The notes: generated by a model from the letters alone, not told the origin. 64,000 nucleotides of DNA from Oscillospiraceae bacterium (GCA_015068425.1 SVKK01000002.1:1-64000); one strand, 5' to 3'; shown: positions 32,065 to 41,564, numbered from the stretch's first letter. Program-made: numbers and translations.

Positions 32065-32424
32065 ATGCCTGATAATTACATCAGCATTTCCGCTGAAAAG
32101 GGAAGCATCAATGTTTCCGAGGAAGTTATTGCTATTATTGCCGGCACCGCTATTTCCGAAACCGAAGGTGTCGCCGGTCTTTCCAACTCTGTTGGAAGTG
32201 AAATATATGAATTTATCGGCAGAAAATCTGTCACCAAAGGAATAAAGGTCAGCTTTGAAGACGATAAAATAGTTATTGATGCGACCATTATGGTTAGTTT
32301 TGGTACCACTATTTCTACCATTGCCGAGAAAGTTCAGAATGCAGTTGCCAATTCTGTTGAAAATATGACCGGAATGGCTCCTGTAGTCAACGTTCGTGTT
32401 GCCGGCATTTCCTTTGACAAATAA
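32065..32424 (+). CDS. Asp23/Gls24 family envelope stress response protein
   Basis: A 119-residue Asp23-domain protein (DUF322): an N-terminal region IAGTAISETEGVAGLSNSVG and a beta-rich C-terminus ATIMVSFGTTISTIAEKVQ ending MAPVVNVRVAGI. Family members, like YqhY of Bacillus, sit next to nusB and accBC genes and bind the membrane or partner proteins. Here it directly precedes nusB, 18 bp apart, as in many clostridia. GGAGG precedes the ATG. Its codons are biased to favoured ones, suggesting good expression. Confidence 0.93.
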   Translation: MPDNYISISAEKGSINVSEEVIAIIAGTAISETEGVAGLSNSVGSEIYEFIGRKSVTKGIKVSFEDDKIVIDATIMVSFGTTISTIAEKVQNAVANSVENMTGMAPVVNVRVAGISFDK

Positions 32425-32442
32425 ATCCGGAGGAATAATACT

Positions 32443-32901
32443 ATGACCAGAACAACAGCCAGAGAGATAGCTGTTCATCTTGGTTTTTCTCTTGTCATGA
32501 GTGAACAGTTTGCAGATGAACTGATGGACGAGTTCTTTGAAACTGAGCATTATGAGAGCTTGGGGAAGGAAAACCCCCTTTATGCCGAGTTTCCCGATGA
32601 AACCCAGATGAACTATATCCGAGCCCTTGTTCAGCTTATATTTGATCACCGCGTGGAGTTGGACGCATATATTGAAAAATACGCAAAGGGCTGGAAGATT
32701 GGACGTATCAGCAAAACCGCAGCAGCTATTATGCGCTGTGCTATGGCAGAAATACTCTATATGCCCGATGTTCCTGACGCAGCTGCCATTAATGAGGCGG
32801 TTGAACTTGCCAAAGGCTATGAGGATGAGGATGTTGTCGCCTTTATTAACGGCGTGCTTGGCGGCTTTATGCGCGGCGAAGTAGAAAACAAGGAAAACTG
32901 A
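32443..32901 (+). CDS. nusB: Transcription antitermination factor NusB
   Basis: A 152-residue all-helical RNA-binding protein that, with NusE (S10), binds boxA of rRNA leaders and prevents premature termination. The C-terminal core KTAAAIMRCAMAEILYM and INEAVELAKGYEDEDVVAFINGVLG is diagnostic. GGAGG lies upstream of the ATG. It follows the asp23-like gene and precedes xseA. A small hairpin lies between nusB and xseA. Confidence 0.95.
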   Translation: MTRTTAREIAVHLGFSLVMSEQFADELMDEFFETEHYESLGKENPLYAEFPDETQMNYIRALVQLIFDHRVELDAYIEKYAKGWKIGRISKTAAAIMRCAMAEILYMPDVPDAAAINEAVELAKGYEDEDVVAFINGVLGGFMRGEVENKEN

Positions 32902-32908
32902 AGAAATT

Positions 32909-32932
32909 AGGGCGCACTTTTAGGTGCGCCCT
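32909..32932 (+). other. Hairpin directly upstream of xseA
   Basis: A perfect 9-bp stem AGGGCGCAC (32909-32917) / GTGCGCCCT (32924-32932) with loop TTTTAG, 10 nt before the xseA ATG. There is no U tract and no recognisable Shine-Dalgarno between hairpin and start. Confidence 0.55.
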
Positions 32933-32942
32933 CTTGGGTATT

Positions 32943-34151
32943 ATGGAAGAAAGAATATTTTCCGTCACGGATCTTAACAACAGAATAAAAGGAATTCTTG
33001 ATTCAGACAGCATTCTGCAGAACATATGTGTTAAGGGCGAACTATCCAACTATAAGGTTTACCCTTCAGGCCATCATTATTTCACCCTGAAAGATGCTGA
33101 TAGCAGTATTAGATGTGTAATGTTCAAAGGCAGTGCCCTTAAGCTGCGTTTCCGTCCGGAAAGCGGAATGGGCGTAATGGCAATCGGAAAGGTGAGTGTC
33201 TACCCCAGAGACGGAGCTTATCAGCTTTACTGCAATGAAATGCGTCTCGACGGTGTTGGAGATCTCTATGTTGCATATGAGCAGCTTAAGTCGAAGCTGG
33301 CAGCGGAAGGGCTCTTTGATAAAGCTCATAAAAAGCCAATACCCCGTTTTCCGTCAACTATTGCTGTTATTACAAGCGGAGCCGGTGCAGCTGTGAGGGA
33401 CATAATCCGGGTTGCGGGAAAGCGTTGGCCTATGGCAAAAATAATTGTGATGCCCGTCAGGGTTCAGGGGACCGAAGCGCCGGCGGAAATTCGTGGAGCC
33501 ATCGCATATGCAAATAAGCACAAGCTTGCCGAACTCATTATAACAGGACGAGGCGGAGGCAGTATTGAGGATCTGTGGGCGTTCAATGATGAACGGGTCG
33601 CAAGGGCGATTTATGACAGCGAAATTCCTGTAATTTCCGCCGTTGGACATGAGCCGGATGTAACGATTGCGGATTTCGTTGCCGACCTTCGTGCCGCCAC
33701 TCCCTCAAACGGGGCTGAGCTTGCTGTTCCGGACAGTGATGAGCTGCGTCAGTATCTTGACAGCGTCGATATACGTTTTAGGCAGGCTCTCAAAAAGAAG
33801 CTTGAATTTTTAAGACGCAGTCTCCGTGAACTGTCATCCCGTCCGGTAATGAAAAGTCCAACCGCATATATTGAGCTAAAGCGCATGGAAACCGAAAGGC
33901 TTGCTGAGCGCCTTGCTGCGGTTCAGGAGCGGAGACTGGCATATTTGCGCCGAAGCTTTGTTGCTTATGCTGCATCTCTTGATGCGTTGAGTCCGCTGAA
34001 AGTTCTTTCACGGGGTTACGCTGTTCCAAGCGACGAGACAGGAAAGGTTTTGAAAAGCACAGAAGATGTGGAAATCGGTGATACATTAGACCTCACTTTG
34101 ACTGACGGTCAGCTTCGTTGCCGTGTTGAGGATATAGTGAAAGGAGAATAA
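32943..34151 (+). CDS. xseA: Exodeoxyribonuclease VII large subunit
   Basis: Catalytic and DNA-binding subunit (402 residues) of the bidirectional single-strand exonuclease. An N-terminal OB fold (1-100, SVTDLNNRIKGIL, HHYFTLKD) is followed by the catalytic domain with GRGGGSIEDLWAFN and VGHEPDVTIADFVADLRA, then a long coiled coil that binds XseB. The ATG at 32943 is preferred over the TTG at 32934. Neither has a good ribosome binding site. xseB follows 4 bp after the stop codon. Confidence 0.95.
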   Translation: MEERIFSVTDLNNRIKGILDSDSILQNICVKGELSNYKVYPSGHHYFTLKDADSSIRCVMFKGSALKLRFRPESGMGVMAIGKVSVYPRDGAYQLYCNEMRLDGVGDLYVAYEQLKSKLAAEGLFDKAHKKPIPRFPSTIAVITSGAGAAVRDIIRVAGKRWPMAKIIVMPVRVQGTEAPAEIRGAIAYANKHKLAELIITGRGGGSIEDLWAFNDERVARAIYDSEIPVISAVGHEPDVTIADFVADLRAATPSNGAELAVPDSDELRQYLDSVDIRFRQALKKKLEFLRRSLRELSSRPVMKSPTAYIELKRMETERLAERLAAVQERRLAYLRRSFVAYAASLDALSPLKVLSRGYAVPSDETGKVLKSTEDVEIGDTLDLTLTDGQLRCRVEDIVKGE

Positions 34152-34155
34152 GACA

Positions 34156-34371
34156 ATGACTTTTGAACAGTCCATAAAACGTCTTGATGAAATAGTGAAA
34201 AGTCTGGAGAAGGGAGATGTTTCCCTTTCCGATTCAATGAGCCTTTTTGAGGAAGGCACTGCCCTTATAAAAAACTGCGGTGAAATGCTTGATAAGGCTG
34301 AACAGAAGGTCGTAATGCTGAAAAAAGGTGCTGACGGAGAGCCGATTGAACTGCCGTTTGATGCCGAGTGA
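34156..34371 (+). CDS. xseB: Exodeoxyribonuclease VII small subunit
   Basis: A 71-residue helical protein that wraps XseA's coiled coil. The family sequence TFEQSIKRLDEIVKSLEKGD and LSDSMSLFEEGTALIKNC is complete. It is tightly coupled to xseA. In many Firmicutes ispA comes next, but here a terminator and dxs follow, so ispA must be elsewhere. Confidence 0.95.
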   Translation: MTFEQSIKRLDEIVKSLEKGDVSLSDSMSLFEEGTALIKNCGEMLDKAEQKVVMLKKGADGEPIELPFDAE

Positions 34372-34437
34372 GATGAAATGGCGGAATATTCTTTATGAAT
34401 ATTCACTAAATTTCATGAATATTTTCGTTAATTAAAG

Positions 34438-34472
34438 TGCCCGCGTATTGTTGTAATCGCGGGCATTTTTTG
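34438..34472 (+). terminator. Terminator after xseB
   Basis: Stem TGCCCGCG (34438-34445) / CGCGGGCA (34458-34465) followed by T6. An AT-rich inverted repeat, GAATATT/AATATTC, lies just before it (34383-34404). Confidence 0.88.
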
Positions 34473-34520
34473 TTATTATTAAAAGATAGACAGAAATAAC
34501 AGAATCATCGAGGTAATACG

Positions 34521-36377
34521 ATGTATAAGATATTGAATAAAATTCATTCATCCGCAGATGTGCATGCCCTCACCACGGATGAACTTGAGATTCTTTGCGT
34601 GGAGCTGCGCAAAGCGATAATGGATAATGTCTCAAAAACCGGCGGTCATCTGGCGTCAAACCTGGGCGCTGTGGAAATAACGGCTGCAATACACCGTGTT
34701 TATGACACTTCCCGTGACAGGCTGGTTTTTGATGTGGGTCACCAATGCTATGCCCATAAGATGATAAGCGGCAGACTTGATCGTTTTGATTCTCTCCGAA
34801 AGTTTGAGGGAATTTCAGGTTTCCCAAAGCCCAGGGAAAGCATTGATGATGCCTGCATATCAGGACACGCCTCAAACTCTATTTCCAATGCACTGGGTAT
34901 GGCGCGGGCAAGAACGCTCAAGGGTGAAGATTATGATGTTGTCGCCCTGATAGGAGATGGCGCCCTGAGCGGCGGACTCGCATATGAAGGCCTTTCAGAC
35001 TGCGGAGACAGCGGTGAGCCAATTGTAATTATCCTCAACGATAACGAGATGAGCATAGACCGTAATGTGGGCGGTCTTGCAAGAATGCTGGCGAGTCAGC
35101 GTGTTAAAAACAGTTATATTTTGTTTAAGAAGTTTTACAGACGGTATGTATCCAGATGCCGCATTCTTTACAGAGGACTCCACAAAATTAAGGAATGGGT
35201 AAAGGATATTTTCCTTCCGGACAATATGTTTGAAAAAATGGGCTTTTATTATCTGGGACCTATTGACGGTCACGATATGAAAACCCTTGTTCGAACACTC
35301 AGATATGCGAGGGAACTGCGTGTCCCCACAATTGTTCATGTAGTAACCGTGAAGGGAAAGGGATATGAGCCCGCAGAAATCGCCCCTGAAAAATACCATG
35401 GAGTAGGTCCGTTTGATATCGGGCGCGGAGTGGAAGACGGCGAGAAAGAGAGCTTTTCCACTGTTTTTGGCTCTGAACTTTGCTCTCTTGCAGAAAATGA
35501 TCCCCACATTGTTGGTATTACTGCCGCTATGGTAGGCGGAACTGGAATGAATGGTTTTGCTTCAAAATATCCCAAGCGTTTTTACGATGTAGGTATTGCG
35601 GAAGGTCATGCTGTAAGTATGGCCGCCGGAATGGCAAAGCAGGGAATGAAGCCGGTTTTCGCAGTTTATTCATCTTTCCTTCAGCGCTCTTATGATATGC
35701 TGCTTCACGATGTGGGCATTGACAGGCTGCCGGTTGTTCTTGGTGTGGACAGAAGCGGTTTGGTTGGCGCTGACGGAGAAACCCATCAGGGTGTATACGG
35801 AACAGGATATCTTTGCCAGATCCCGGGAATGGCTGTTTATGCGCCTGCAAGTTATTCTGAGCTGAGATCAATGCTCGATGAAGCAATTGCTTTTGATGGT
35901 CCGGCGGCAGTTTGCTATCCAAGGGGTGAAGAAGGCGAGTATAAGGAGGATAATTCAGGCTCCGACGAGTGTATTATCAAAGAAGGCAGTGACATTACTC
36001 TTGTATGCTATGGCATAATGGTCAATGAAGCTCTCGCTGCCGCGAGACTTTTTTCTGAAAAGGGCGTAAGTGCTGCCGTTATAAAACTTTCTCGCCTTGA
36101 TAAAGCTGATTACCCCCTTGTATATGCTTCTGCAGCAAAAACGGGTAAAATAATTATAGCCGAAGAATCTGCACGTCGTGGCAGTATGGGCACAAGGCTT
36201 CTTGCCGGTTTGCTTCGCAACAGAATAAGTGTTGACTATGGCTGCGGAGTTGATCTTGGTAACGGCATTGTGGAACATGGAACTGTAAAGGAACTAAGAA
36301 GAAAATACGGTATTGATGCCGAGGCCATTGTAAGCATTGGTATGGAGTGGATTGAAAATGAAAAAAGTAAGGCTTGA
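34521..36377 (+). CDS. dxs: 1-deoxy-D-xylulose-5-phosphate synthase
   Basis: First enzyme of the MEP isoprenoid pathway. It joins pyruvate and glyceraldehyde 3-phosphate using TPP. The 618-residue length is standard. The TPP motif GDGALSGG (145-152), the early HQCYAHK and ASNSISNALG segments, the transketolase-type pyrimidine domain with DRSGLVGADGETHQG, and the C-terminal domain are present. GAGGTAATACG precedes the ATG. It opens the dxs-tlyA-nadK-argR-recN operon, a standard clostridial order. The last 20 bp overlap tlyA. Confidence 0.96.
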   Translation: MYKILNKIHSSADVHALTTDELEILCVELRKAIMDNVSKTGGHLASNLGAVEITAAIHRVYDTSRDRLVFDVGHQCYAHKMISGRLDRFDSLRKFEGISGFPKPRESIDDACISGHASNSISNALGMARARTLKGEDYDVVALIGDGALSGGLAYEGLSDCGDSGEPIVIILNDNEMSIDRNVGGLARMLASQRVKNSYILFKKFYRRYVSRCRILYRGLHKIKEWVKDIFLPDNMFEKMGFYYLGPIDGHDMKTLVRTLRYARELRVPTIVHVVTVKGKGYEPAEIAPEKYHGVGPFDIGRGVEDGEKESFSTVFGSELCSLAENDPHIVGITAAMVGGTGMNGFASKYPKRFYDVGIAEGHAVSMAAGMAKQGMKPVFAVYSSFLQRSYDMLLHDVGIDRLPVVLGVDRSGLVGADGETHQGVYGTGYLCQIPGMAVYAPASYSELRSMLDEAIAFDGPAAVCYPRGEEGEYKEDNSGSDECIIKEGSDITLVCYGIMVNEALAAARLFSEKGVSAAVIKLSRLDKADYPLVYASAAKTGKIIIAEESARRGSMGTRLLAGLLRNRISVDYGCGVDLGNGIVEHGTVKELRRKYGIDAEAIVSIGMEWIENEKSKA

Positions 36378-37164
36378 TCAGCTGATATTCGAGATGGGTT
36401 TTGTTCCCAGCCGTGAGAGAGCTAAAACCACAATAATGGCCGGAAATGTTTTTGTTGACGGTCAAAGAGTAGATAAACCGGGTACGGCAGTTGACCCTGA
36501 AAAGAAAATAGAAGTCAGGGGAGAGGCTCTTCCTTATGTGTCGCGGGGTGGCTTTAAGCTGGAGAAGGCGCTGAAGGTTTTCCCGGTGGAGGCAGCGGAC
36601 TGTGTATGTATAGATTGCGGTGCATCTACAGGCGGCTTCACCGATGTGCTTTTGCAAAACGGAGCAAAAAAAGTTTACGCAGTTGACGTTGGATACGGCC
36701 AACTGGCATGGAAGCTTCGCAGCGACGAGCGTGTTGTCAATATGGAGCGCACAAATGTTCGTTATATAAGCGAAGAGCAAATTCCCGAAAAGCTGGATCT
36801 TGCGGTTATGGATCTTGCCTTTATATCCATAGAACTTGTTATTCCTGCAGTACGTGAACTCTTAAAGGAGAATGGAGATATTCTCTGCCTGATAAAGCCT
36901 CAGTTTGAGGCCGGAAGAGAAAAGGTTGGTAAAAAAGGCGTTGTCCGTGACAGTGCTGTCCATCTTGAGGTGCTTGAACGTTTTCTCGCCTTTGCTCCCG
37001 AAGCGGGTTTCACGGTTATGGGACTAAGCTTTTCTCCCATACGTGGACCTGAGGGTAATATAGAGTACCTCGGATGGTTGAAAAAAGGCGTTCACGAGGC
37101 AGAAGCCATTGATCCTAAACCCATAGTTGAGGCTTCTCACAGCTCCTTCAAGGAGGGAAAGTGA
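36358..37164 (+). CDS. tlyA: TlyA family RNA 2'-O-ribose methyltransferase
   Basis: A 268-residue protein with an N-terminal S4 RNA-binding domain (1-60, VRLDQLIFEMGFVPSRERAK) and a FtsJ/RrmJ-type SAM-dependent methyltransferase domain (CIDCGASTGGFTDVLL). In other bacteria it methylates 16S and 23S rRNA and affects capreomycin sensitivity. The old name hemolysin is misleading. The ATG at 36358 has GGAGTGG upstream inside dxs. The longer frame from 36337 is rejected. The stop overlaps the nadK start. Confidence 0.94.
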   Translation: MKKVRLDQLIFEMGFVPSRERAKTTIMAGNVFVDGQRVDKPGTAVDPEKKIEVRGEALPYVSRGGFKLEKALKVFPVEAADCVCIDCGASTGGFTDVLLQNGAKKVYAVDVGYGQLAWKLRSDERVVNMERTNVRYISEEQIPEKLDLAVMDLAFISIELVIPAVRELLKENGDILCLIKPQFEAGREKVGKKGVVRDSAVHLEVLERFLAFAPEAGFTVMGLSFSPIRGPEGNIEYLGWLKKGVHEAEAIDPKPIVEASHSSFKEGK

Positions 37165-38021
37165 TGAAAAGAAAAGTTGTTCTTTGTCCGAATCCGTATA
37201 AGGATAAAGACCTTGAAGTAACTCTTGAAGCACGCAGCCTTCTTCTTAAGGCGGGAATGGATGTTGTTATCAGTCCTGAATTTCTCGGCGATGAGGGTAT
37301 CAGCCTTCCTGAGGGACTTGAATATTTTGAATTGGCCGATGCTCTCGATGGAGCCGTTTTGGTGGTTTCTCTTGGCGGCGACGGTACAATTATGCATACT
37401 GCGCGCCGTATGGTAGGCTACCGCGTGCCAATTCTTGGCGTAAATCTTGGAAACGTTGGTTTCCTTTCCGAGCTTGACAGAACTGACCTTGCTCGTCTTG
37501 TAACTGCGGCTCAGGGAAATTTTGTTCCCAGTCCCCGTATGATGCTCCGTGTTGAACTTGTAAGAAAGGGAGAGGTCGTTTTTTCCAGCTATGCCCTCAA
37601 TGACGCAACAGTTCATGGAGTTATGCAAATAATTCATGTTGTCGCATGCGGCGACGGAAGGCGGATACTTGAATTTAACGGTGATGGAATTGTAATCTCC
37701 AGCCCAACCGGCTCATCCGCATATTCAATGTCTGCCGGAGGGCCTCTTGTGGAGCCAACGGTGGAGAATCTGATTCTCACCCCAATTTGTCCCCATGCAC
37801 TTCTTGCAAGAAGCTGTGTTCTTGCGCCGGACAGAGTTATAACTGTTGAACTCAGCCGTCTCAGGGGCAGAGCCATGCTTTCTGTTGACGGTGTTGATAT
37901 TAACATTGAAGAGGGAGACACAGTCCGAGTCAGAAAGTCGGGTTATCAGACCATGCTTGCCCATGTAGGCTCAAAGAGCTTTTATGATATAGTTTTTGAA
38001 AAGTTGGGTGATACAAAATGA
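37164..38021 (+). CDS. nadK: NAD kinase
   Basis: Phosphorylates NAD to NADP with ATP or polyphosphate. The 285-residue protein has GGDGT (71-75), the NAD-binding NDATVHG segment (NE/D variant of the usual NE motif), and TGSSAYSMSAGGP. The ATG overlaps the tlyA stop (TGATG) with AGGAGG 7 nt upstream. The ATG of argR overlaps its own stop. NADP supply from here fits the NADP-dependent Gnd at 47 kb only in a general way. Confidence 0.95.
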   Translation: MKRKVVLCPNPYKDKDLEVTLEARSLLLKAGMDVVISPEFLGDEGISLPEGLEYFELADALDGAVLVVSLGGDGTIMHTARRMVGYRVPILGVNLGNVGFLSELDRTDLARLVTAAQGNFVPSPRMMLRVELVRKGEVVFSSYALNDATVHGVMQIIHVVACGDGRRILEFNGDGIVISSPTGSSAYSMSAGGPLVEPTVENLILTPICPHALLARSCVLAPDRVITVELSRLRGRAMLSVDGVDINIEEGDTVRVRKSGYQTMLAHVGSKSFYDIVFEKLGDTK

Positions 38022-38467
38022 AGGCATTGCGTCAGGAAAAAATCATAGAGATTATCAATAAGAGAAATATTGAAAATCAGAATCAACTTATGTCCGCTTT
38101 GCTCGCGGAGGGCATTAAAAGCACACAGGCAACACTTTCCCGTGATATCCGGGATCTTCACCTTGTTAAAGAAATGAGCAAGGAGGGGGTTTACCGCTAT
38201 GTTCTTGGCTCCAGAGATGGAGTAGCTGATTTTGACCAGAGATTGAAGAAAATTTTCAGAGAAAGCATTCTGGATTACAGCGTTGCACAGAACATAATCG
38301 TCATTAAAACTCTCCCCGGACTTGCTAATGCAGCCTGCTCCGCCCTCGACAATATGGATATATATAACCTGGTTGGTTCTATCGCGGGTGATGATACGGC
38401 ATTTCTTGCAATGAAGGATAATGCATCCGCTGAGCTTTTTCTCAAGGAGATAGATATGCTGCTTTGA
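38018..38467 (+). CDS. argR: Arginine repressor ArgR
   Basis: A 149-residue regulator that represses arginine biosynthesis and activates its catabolism when bound to arginine as a hexamer. The N-terminal winged helix has TQATLSRDIRDLHLVK, including the Ser-Arg pair that contacts ARG boxes. The C-terminal domain has SIAGDDTAF, whose Asp-Asp pair binds arginine. The start overlaps the nadK stop (ATGA). The argR-recN order is common in Firmicutes and does not imply a shared function. Confidence 0.95.
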   Translation: MKALRQEKIIEIINKRNIENQNQLMSALLAEGIKSTQATLSRDIRDLHLVKEMSKEGVYRYVLGSRDGVADFDQRLKKIFRESILDYSVAQNIIVIKTLPGLANAACSALDNMDIYNLVGSIAGDDTAFLAMKDNASAELFLKEIDMLL

Positions 38468-38482
38468 TGGAGGGAGAAGATT

Positions 38483-40165
38483 ATGCTTTGCAGTCTTCAT
38501 ATTGAAAATATAGCTGTTATTGAGCGCTCTGATGTGGACTTCAGTGCAGGATTCAATGTCCTTACCGGAGAGACAGGTGCGGGCAAAAGTATGCTTATTG
38601 ATGCTTTGGACGCTGTGCTCGGCGGAAGAGCCAGTAGAGAAATAGTGCGTCACGGAGCGGAAAAAGCTCTGGTAAGCGCCGTTTTCCGATGCGTCGATGC
38701 AGACAAATGGTTCGAGGAAAATGAGATTGATGCCGAGGAAGAGATTATCATCCAGCGCCGCATATCGGCAGAGGGAAAAAGCTCCTGCCGTGTAAACGGA
38801 ATGCCTGTCACCGTGCAGCAGCTGCGATCTCTTGGGGCTGTTCTACTCGATATTCATGGTCAAAACGACGGAAGACAGCTTCTTGATGAGAGCAGACATC
38901 TTGCCTATCTGGACAGCTTTGGTGAGCTTGATGAACTTACTTCCGACTATTACGAAAGCTACCGGGCATGGCGCGATGTAGAGAAAGAAATTCGCCGCCT
39001 TTCAATGGACGAACTGGAAAAAGAACGTCTCATCGAAAATCTTCATTACCAGATTACTGAGATCGAAAATGCGGATATCCGTCTGGGCGAGGAAGATGAA
39101 CTCAATGAGCGCCGCAGTCTTATGAAAAACTCCGGAAAGCTTACTGAGGCACTTGATGCCGCCTATGAGGCATTGTACAGCGGCAGCGACAATGCTGTTG
39201 CCCTTGCTGCAGACGCAGAGGATTGCGTTAGCCACGCTTCGGGATATGCATCAGAGCTTAAAGACACATTGAGTATCATTACAGACGCTCGTTTTATGCT
39301 CGAAGATGCAGCTGAAAGAATAGCGGATATGAGAGCGGCTATGGATTTTTCTCCCGAGGAATATGATTTCATTGAGGAACGCCTTGCCCTTCTTCGTCGG
39401 CTTGAGAGGAAGTACGGAATAGACGAGGCGGCCGTTTTGGCGCACCTTGAATCATGCCGCAGTCGTCTCGAGGAGATAGAATTTGCCGGAGATATGATTC
39501 TCAGACTTGAAAAGGACAAGGATAAGCTCGTGAAGGAAATCCTAAAAAAAGGAGCTGCTTTAACTGCGGCGCGCAAAGAAGCGGCAGAAAAGCTTTCTGA
39601 ACGGGTTGAAAGCGAGCTCAAATATTTGAGTATGCCTTCCGTGCGTTTTGTGGCAAAGGTTGAGCCCCTTGCGGAAGCGAGAGGATTTGGCGCTTCAGGC
39701 TGCGACGATGTAAAATTCTTTATGTCTGCCAATGCCGGTGAAGAGCCCGGACGCATATCCAAAATTGCATCCGGAGGTGAGCTCAGCCGCATAATGCTGG
39801 CTATGAAGAGCGTTCTCGCTGAAGGAGATAAGGTTGAAAGCCTTGTTTTTGATGAGATAGACACTGGCGTTTCAGGAATCGCAGCCCAGAGAGTGGGCGA
39901 AAAAATCGGTCAGATGAGCGGAAAAAAACAGGTCATATGCATAACTCATCTGCCTCAGATAGCTGCAATGGCGGACACTCATTTCAGAATAATGAAACAG
40001 GAACGCTCAGGAAGAACATATACAAGTGTAACTGAGCTTGATAAGGAAGGCAGAATCGGTGAGCTTGCCCGTCTCTACGGCGGAGATGTGGTTACTGAGT
40101 TGACTTTGCGAAGCGCGGAGGAGCAGCTTGCTGCTGCGGAAGCATTTAAGGCAGCAAACAGATAA
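38483..40165 (+). CDS. recN: DNA repair protein RecN
   Basis: SMC-like ATPase for double-strand-break repair, 560 residues. Walker A GETGAGKS (29-36), a long coiled-coil middle with a turn near 300, signature ASGGELSRIMLAM and Walker B LVFDEIDTGVSG are all seen. GGAGGGAGAAG precedes the ATG. It is the last gene of the dxs-recN operon. The MATE gene follows after 16 bp and may be read through. Confidence 0.95.
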   Translation: MLCSLHIENIAVIERSDVDFSAGFNVLTGETGAGKSMLIDALDAVLGGRASREIVRHGAEKALVSAVFRCVDADKWFEENEIDAEEEIIIQRRISAEGKSSCRVNGMPVTVQQLRSLGAVLLDIHGQNDGRQLLDESRHLAYLDSFGELDELTSDYYESYRAWRDVEKEIRRLSMDELEKERLIENLHYQITEIENADIRLGEEDELNERRSLMKNSGKLTEALDAAYEALYSGSDNAVALAADAEDCVSHASGYASELKDTLSIITDARFMLEDAAERIADMRAAMDFSPEEYDFIEERLALLRRLERKYGIDEAAVLAHLESCRSRLEEIEFAGDMILRLEKDKDKLVKEILKKGAALTAARKEAAEKLSERVESELKYLSMPSVRFVAKVEPLAEARGFGASGCDDVKFFMSANAGEEPGRISKIASGGELSRIMLAMKSVLAEGDKVESLVFDEIDTGVSGIAAQRVGEKIGQMSGKKQVICITHLPQIAAMADTHFRIMKQERSGRTYTSVTELDKEGRIGELARLYGGDVVTELTLRSAEEQLAAAEAFKAANR

Positions 40166-40181
40166 AAGGAAGTGAGCGGTA

Positions 40182-41549
40182 GTGCAAAAAGGAAATACAA
40201 TGGGCATGGACTTTACTCAAGGATCCATTATGCCAATGCTCCTGAAGTTTTTTCTGCCTTTTCTTCTTGCCAATGCACTGAATAACCTTTATAACACTGT
40301 TGATGCAGTTATAATAGGTCAATTTCTCGGGAGCTACGGTATCGTTGCTGTCAGCATGGGCGGTAAGATGCTTGCTCTTTATACTCTCATTGGAATCTCT
40401 CTTGCGGCTGCAGGTCAGGTGCTTATATCCCAACATATAGGCGCAGGACGGAAAGACGAGCTAAATTCCACGATTGGAACTTTGTTCTCCGAACTCTTAG
40501 CATTTTCTGTGCTTTTTGCTATAATAAATCTTTGTTTTGGCAGAAGCATACTTGAGCTTATAAACACACCTGCAGATTCACTGATTCCCGCACTTGATTA
40601 TCTCCGGATAACCAGCATCGGGCTTCCGCTTATGTTCGGCTACAACGCCGTCAGCAGCGTGCTTCGGGCAATGGGAGACAGCAAAAATCCCCTGCTTTTT
40701 ATTGCCATAGCCACAGTTTTGAACATAGTGCTGGACATTGTTTTCATTGTATTTTTCAATTTGGGAGTTGCGGGAACTGCTCTTGCCACGGTTATTGGTC
40801 AGGGTGTATCCCTTGTGTTTTCGCTGTCTCTGCTTTATAGAAAAAGAGCTGAATTCGGATTTGATTTTAAGCTGAGCTCATTTAAGCTTGTTTGGTCTAA
40901 GCTTGCTATTTTGCTCAAGCTTGGCCTACCCCTTTCCATGAGAGGAGTTTTCATCATAGCAACCCAGATGTATCTCCTCAGCTTTATAAATTCTTTCGGT
41001 ATGGCTGCCTCTGCCGCTTATAATGTGAGCGACAAGATATATCATGTTGCAAATATATTTGCAATTTCTGTCCGCGAGGCGGGAGGAACTATGGTCGCTC
41101 AGAATATAGGCGCCCAGAGGTATGACAGAGTTAAAACCATTGTGGGCAGCGTTGCCAAAGTTTCTTTTTCCGCTGCCGCAATTATGGCCGCAATTTCTCT
41201 GGCTTTCCCGAAAACTGTATTTTCCGCTTTTACCTCTGATCCACAGGTTTTGGCTCAGGCGGCGTCCTATATGATGGTATGCTGCGTAATATATTTTCTC
41301 TCGGCAGCCATTGCGCCTTATGAGGGAGTTGTTTCGGGAACTGGAAATGCGAAGCTTAGTTTCCTTGGAGGAATGCTGGACGGCGTTTTCTTCCGCATAG
41401 GCTTCGGAATGCTTTTCGGACTTGCGCTTGATATGGGAGCTCTTGGATTTTTCCTGGGCGATGCCCTTGCCAGAACGGGTATTGTTTTGGTGGGCGCAAT
41501 TTATTACCACTCCGGAAAATGGATGAAATATAGAATAATTTCTGATTGA
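40182..41549 (+). CDS. MATE family efflux transporter
   Basis: Cation-coupled multidrug/toxin antiporter, about 12 membrane helices in 455 residues, with two homologous halves: MDFTQGSIMPMLLKFFLPFL begins the first, and KLGLPLSMRGVFIIATQMYL the second. Family phrases NTVDAVIIGQFLG and SSVLRAMGDSKNPL are present. The start could be GTG at 40182 or the ATG at 40200, which has AAAGGA 6 nt upstream. I list the longer form. It lies downstream of recN without a terminator. Its substrate is unknown. Confidence 0.93.
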   Translation: MQKGNTMGMDFTQGSIMPMLLKFFLPFLLANALNNLYNTVDAVIIGQFLGSYGIVAVSMGGKMLALYTLIGISLAAAGQVLISQHIGAGRKDELNSTIGTLFSELLAFSVLFAIINLCFGRSILELINTPADSLIPALDYLRITSIGLPLMFGYNAVSSVLRAMGDSKNPLLFIAIATVLNIVLDIVFIVFFNLGVAGTALATVIGQGVSLVFSLSLLYRKRAEFGFDFKLSSFKLVWSKLAILLKLGLPLSMRGVFIIATQMYLLSFINSFGMAASAAYNVSDKIYHVANIFAISVREAGGTMVAQNIGAQRYDRVKTIVGSVAKVSFSAAAIMAAISLAFPKTVFSAFTSDPQVLAQAASYMMVCCVIYFLSAAIAPYEGVVSGTGNAKLSFLGGMLDGVFFRIGFGMLFGLALDMGALGFFLGDALARTGIVLVGAIYYHSGKWMKYRIISD

Positions 41550-41564
41550 TAAGGAGGCTTTGCC

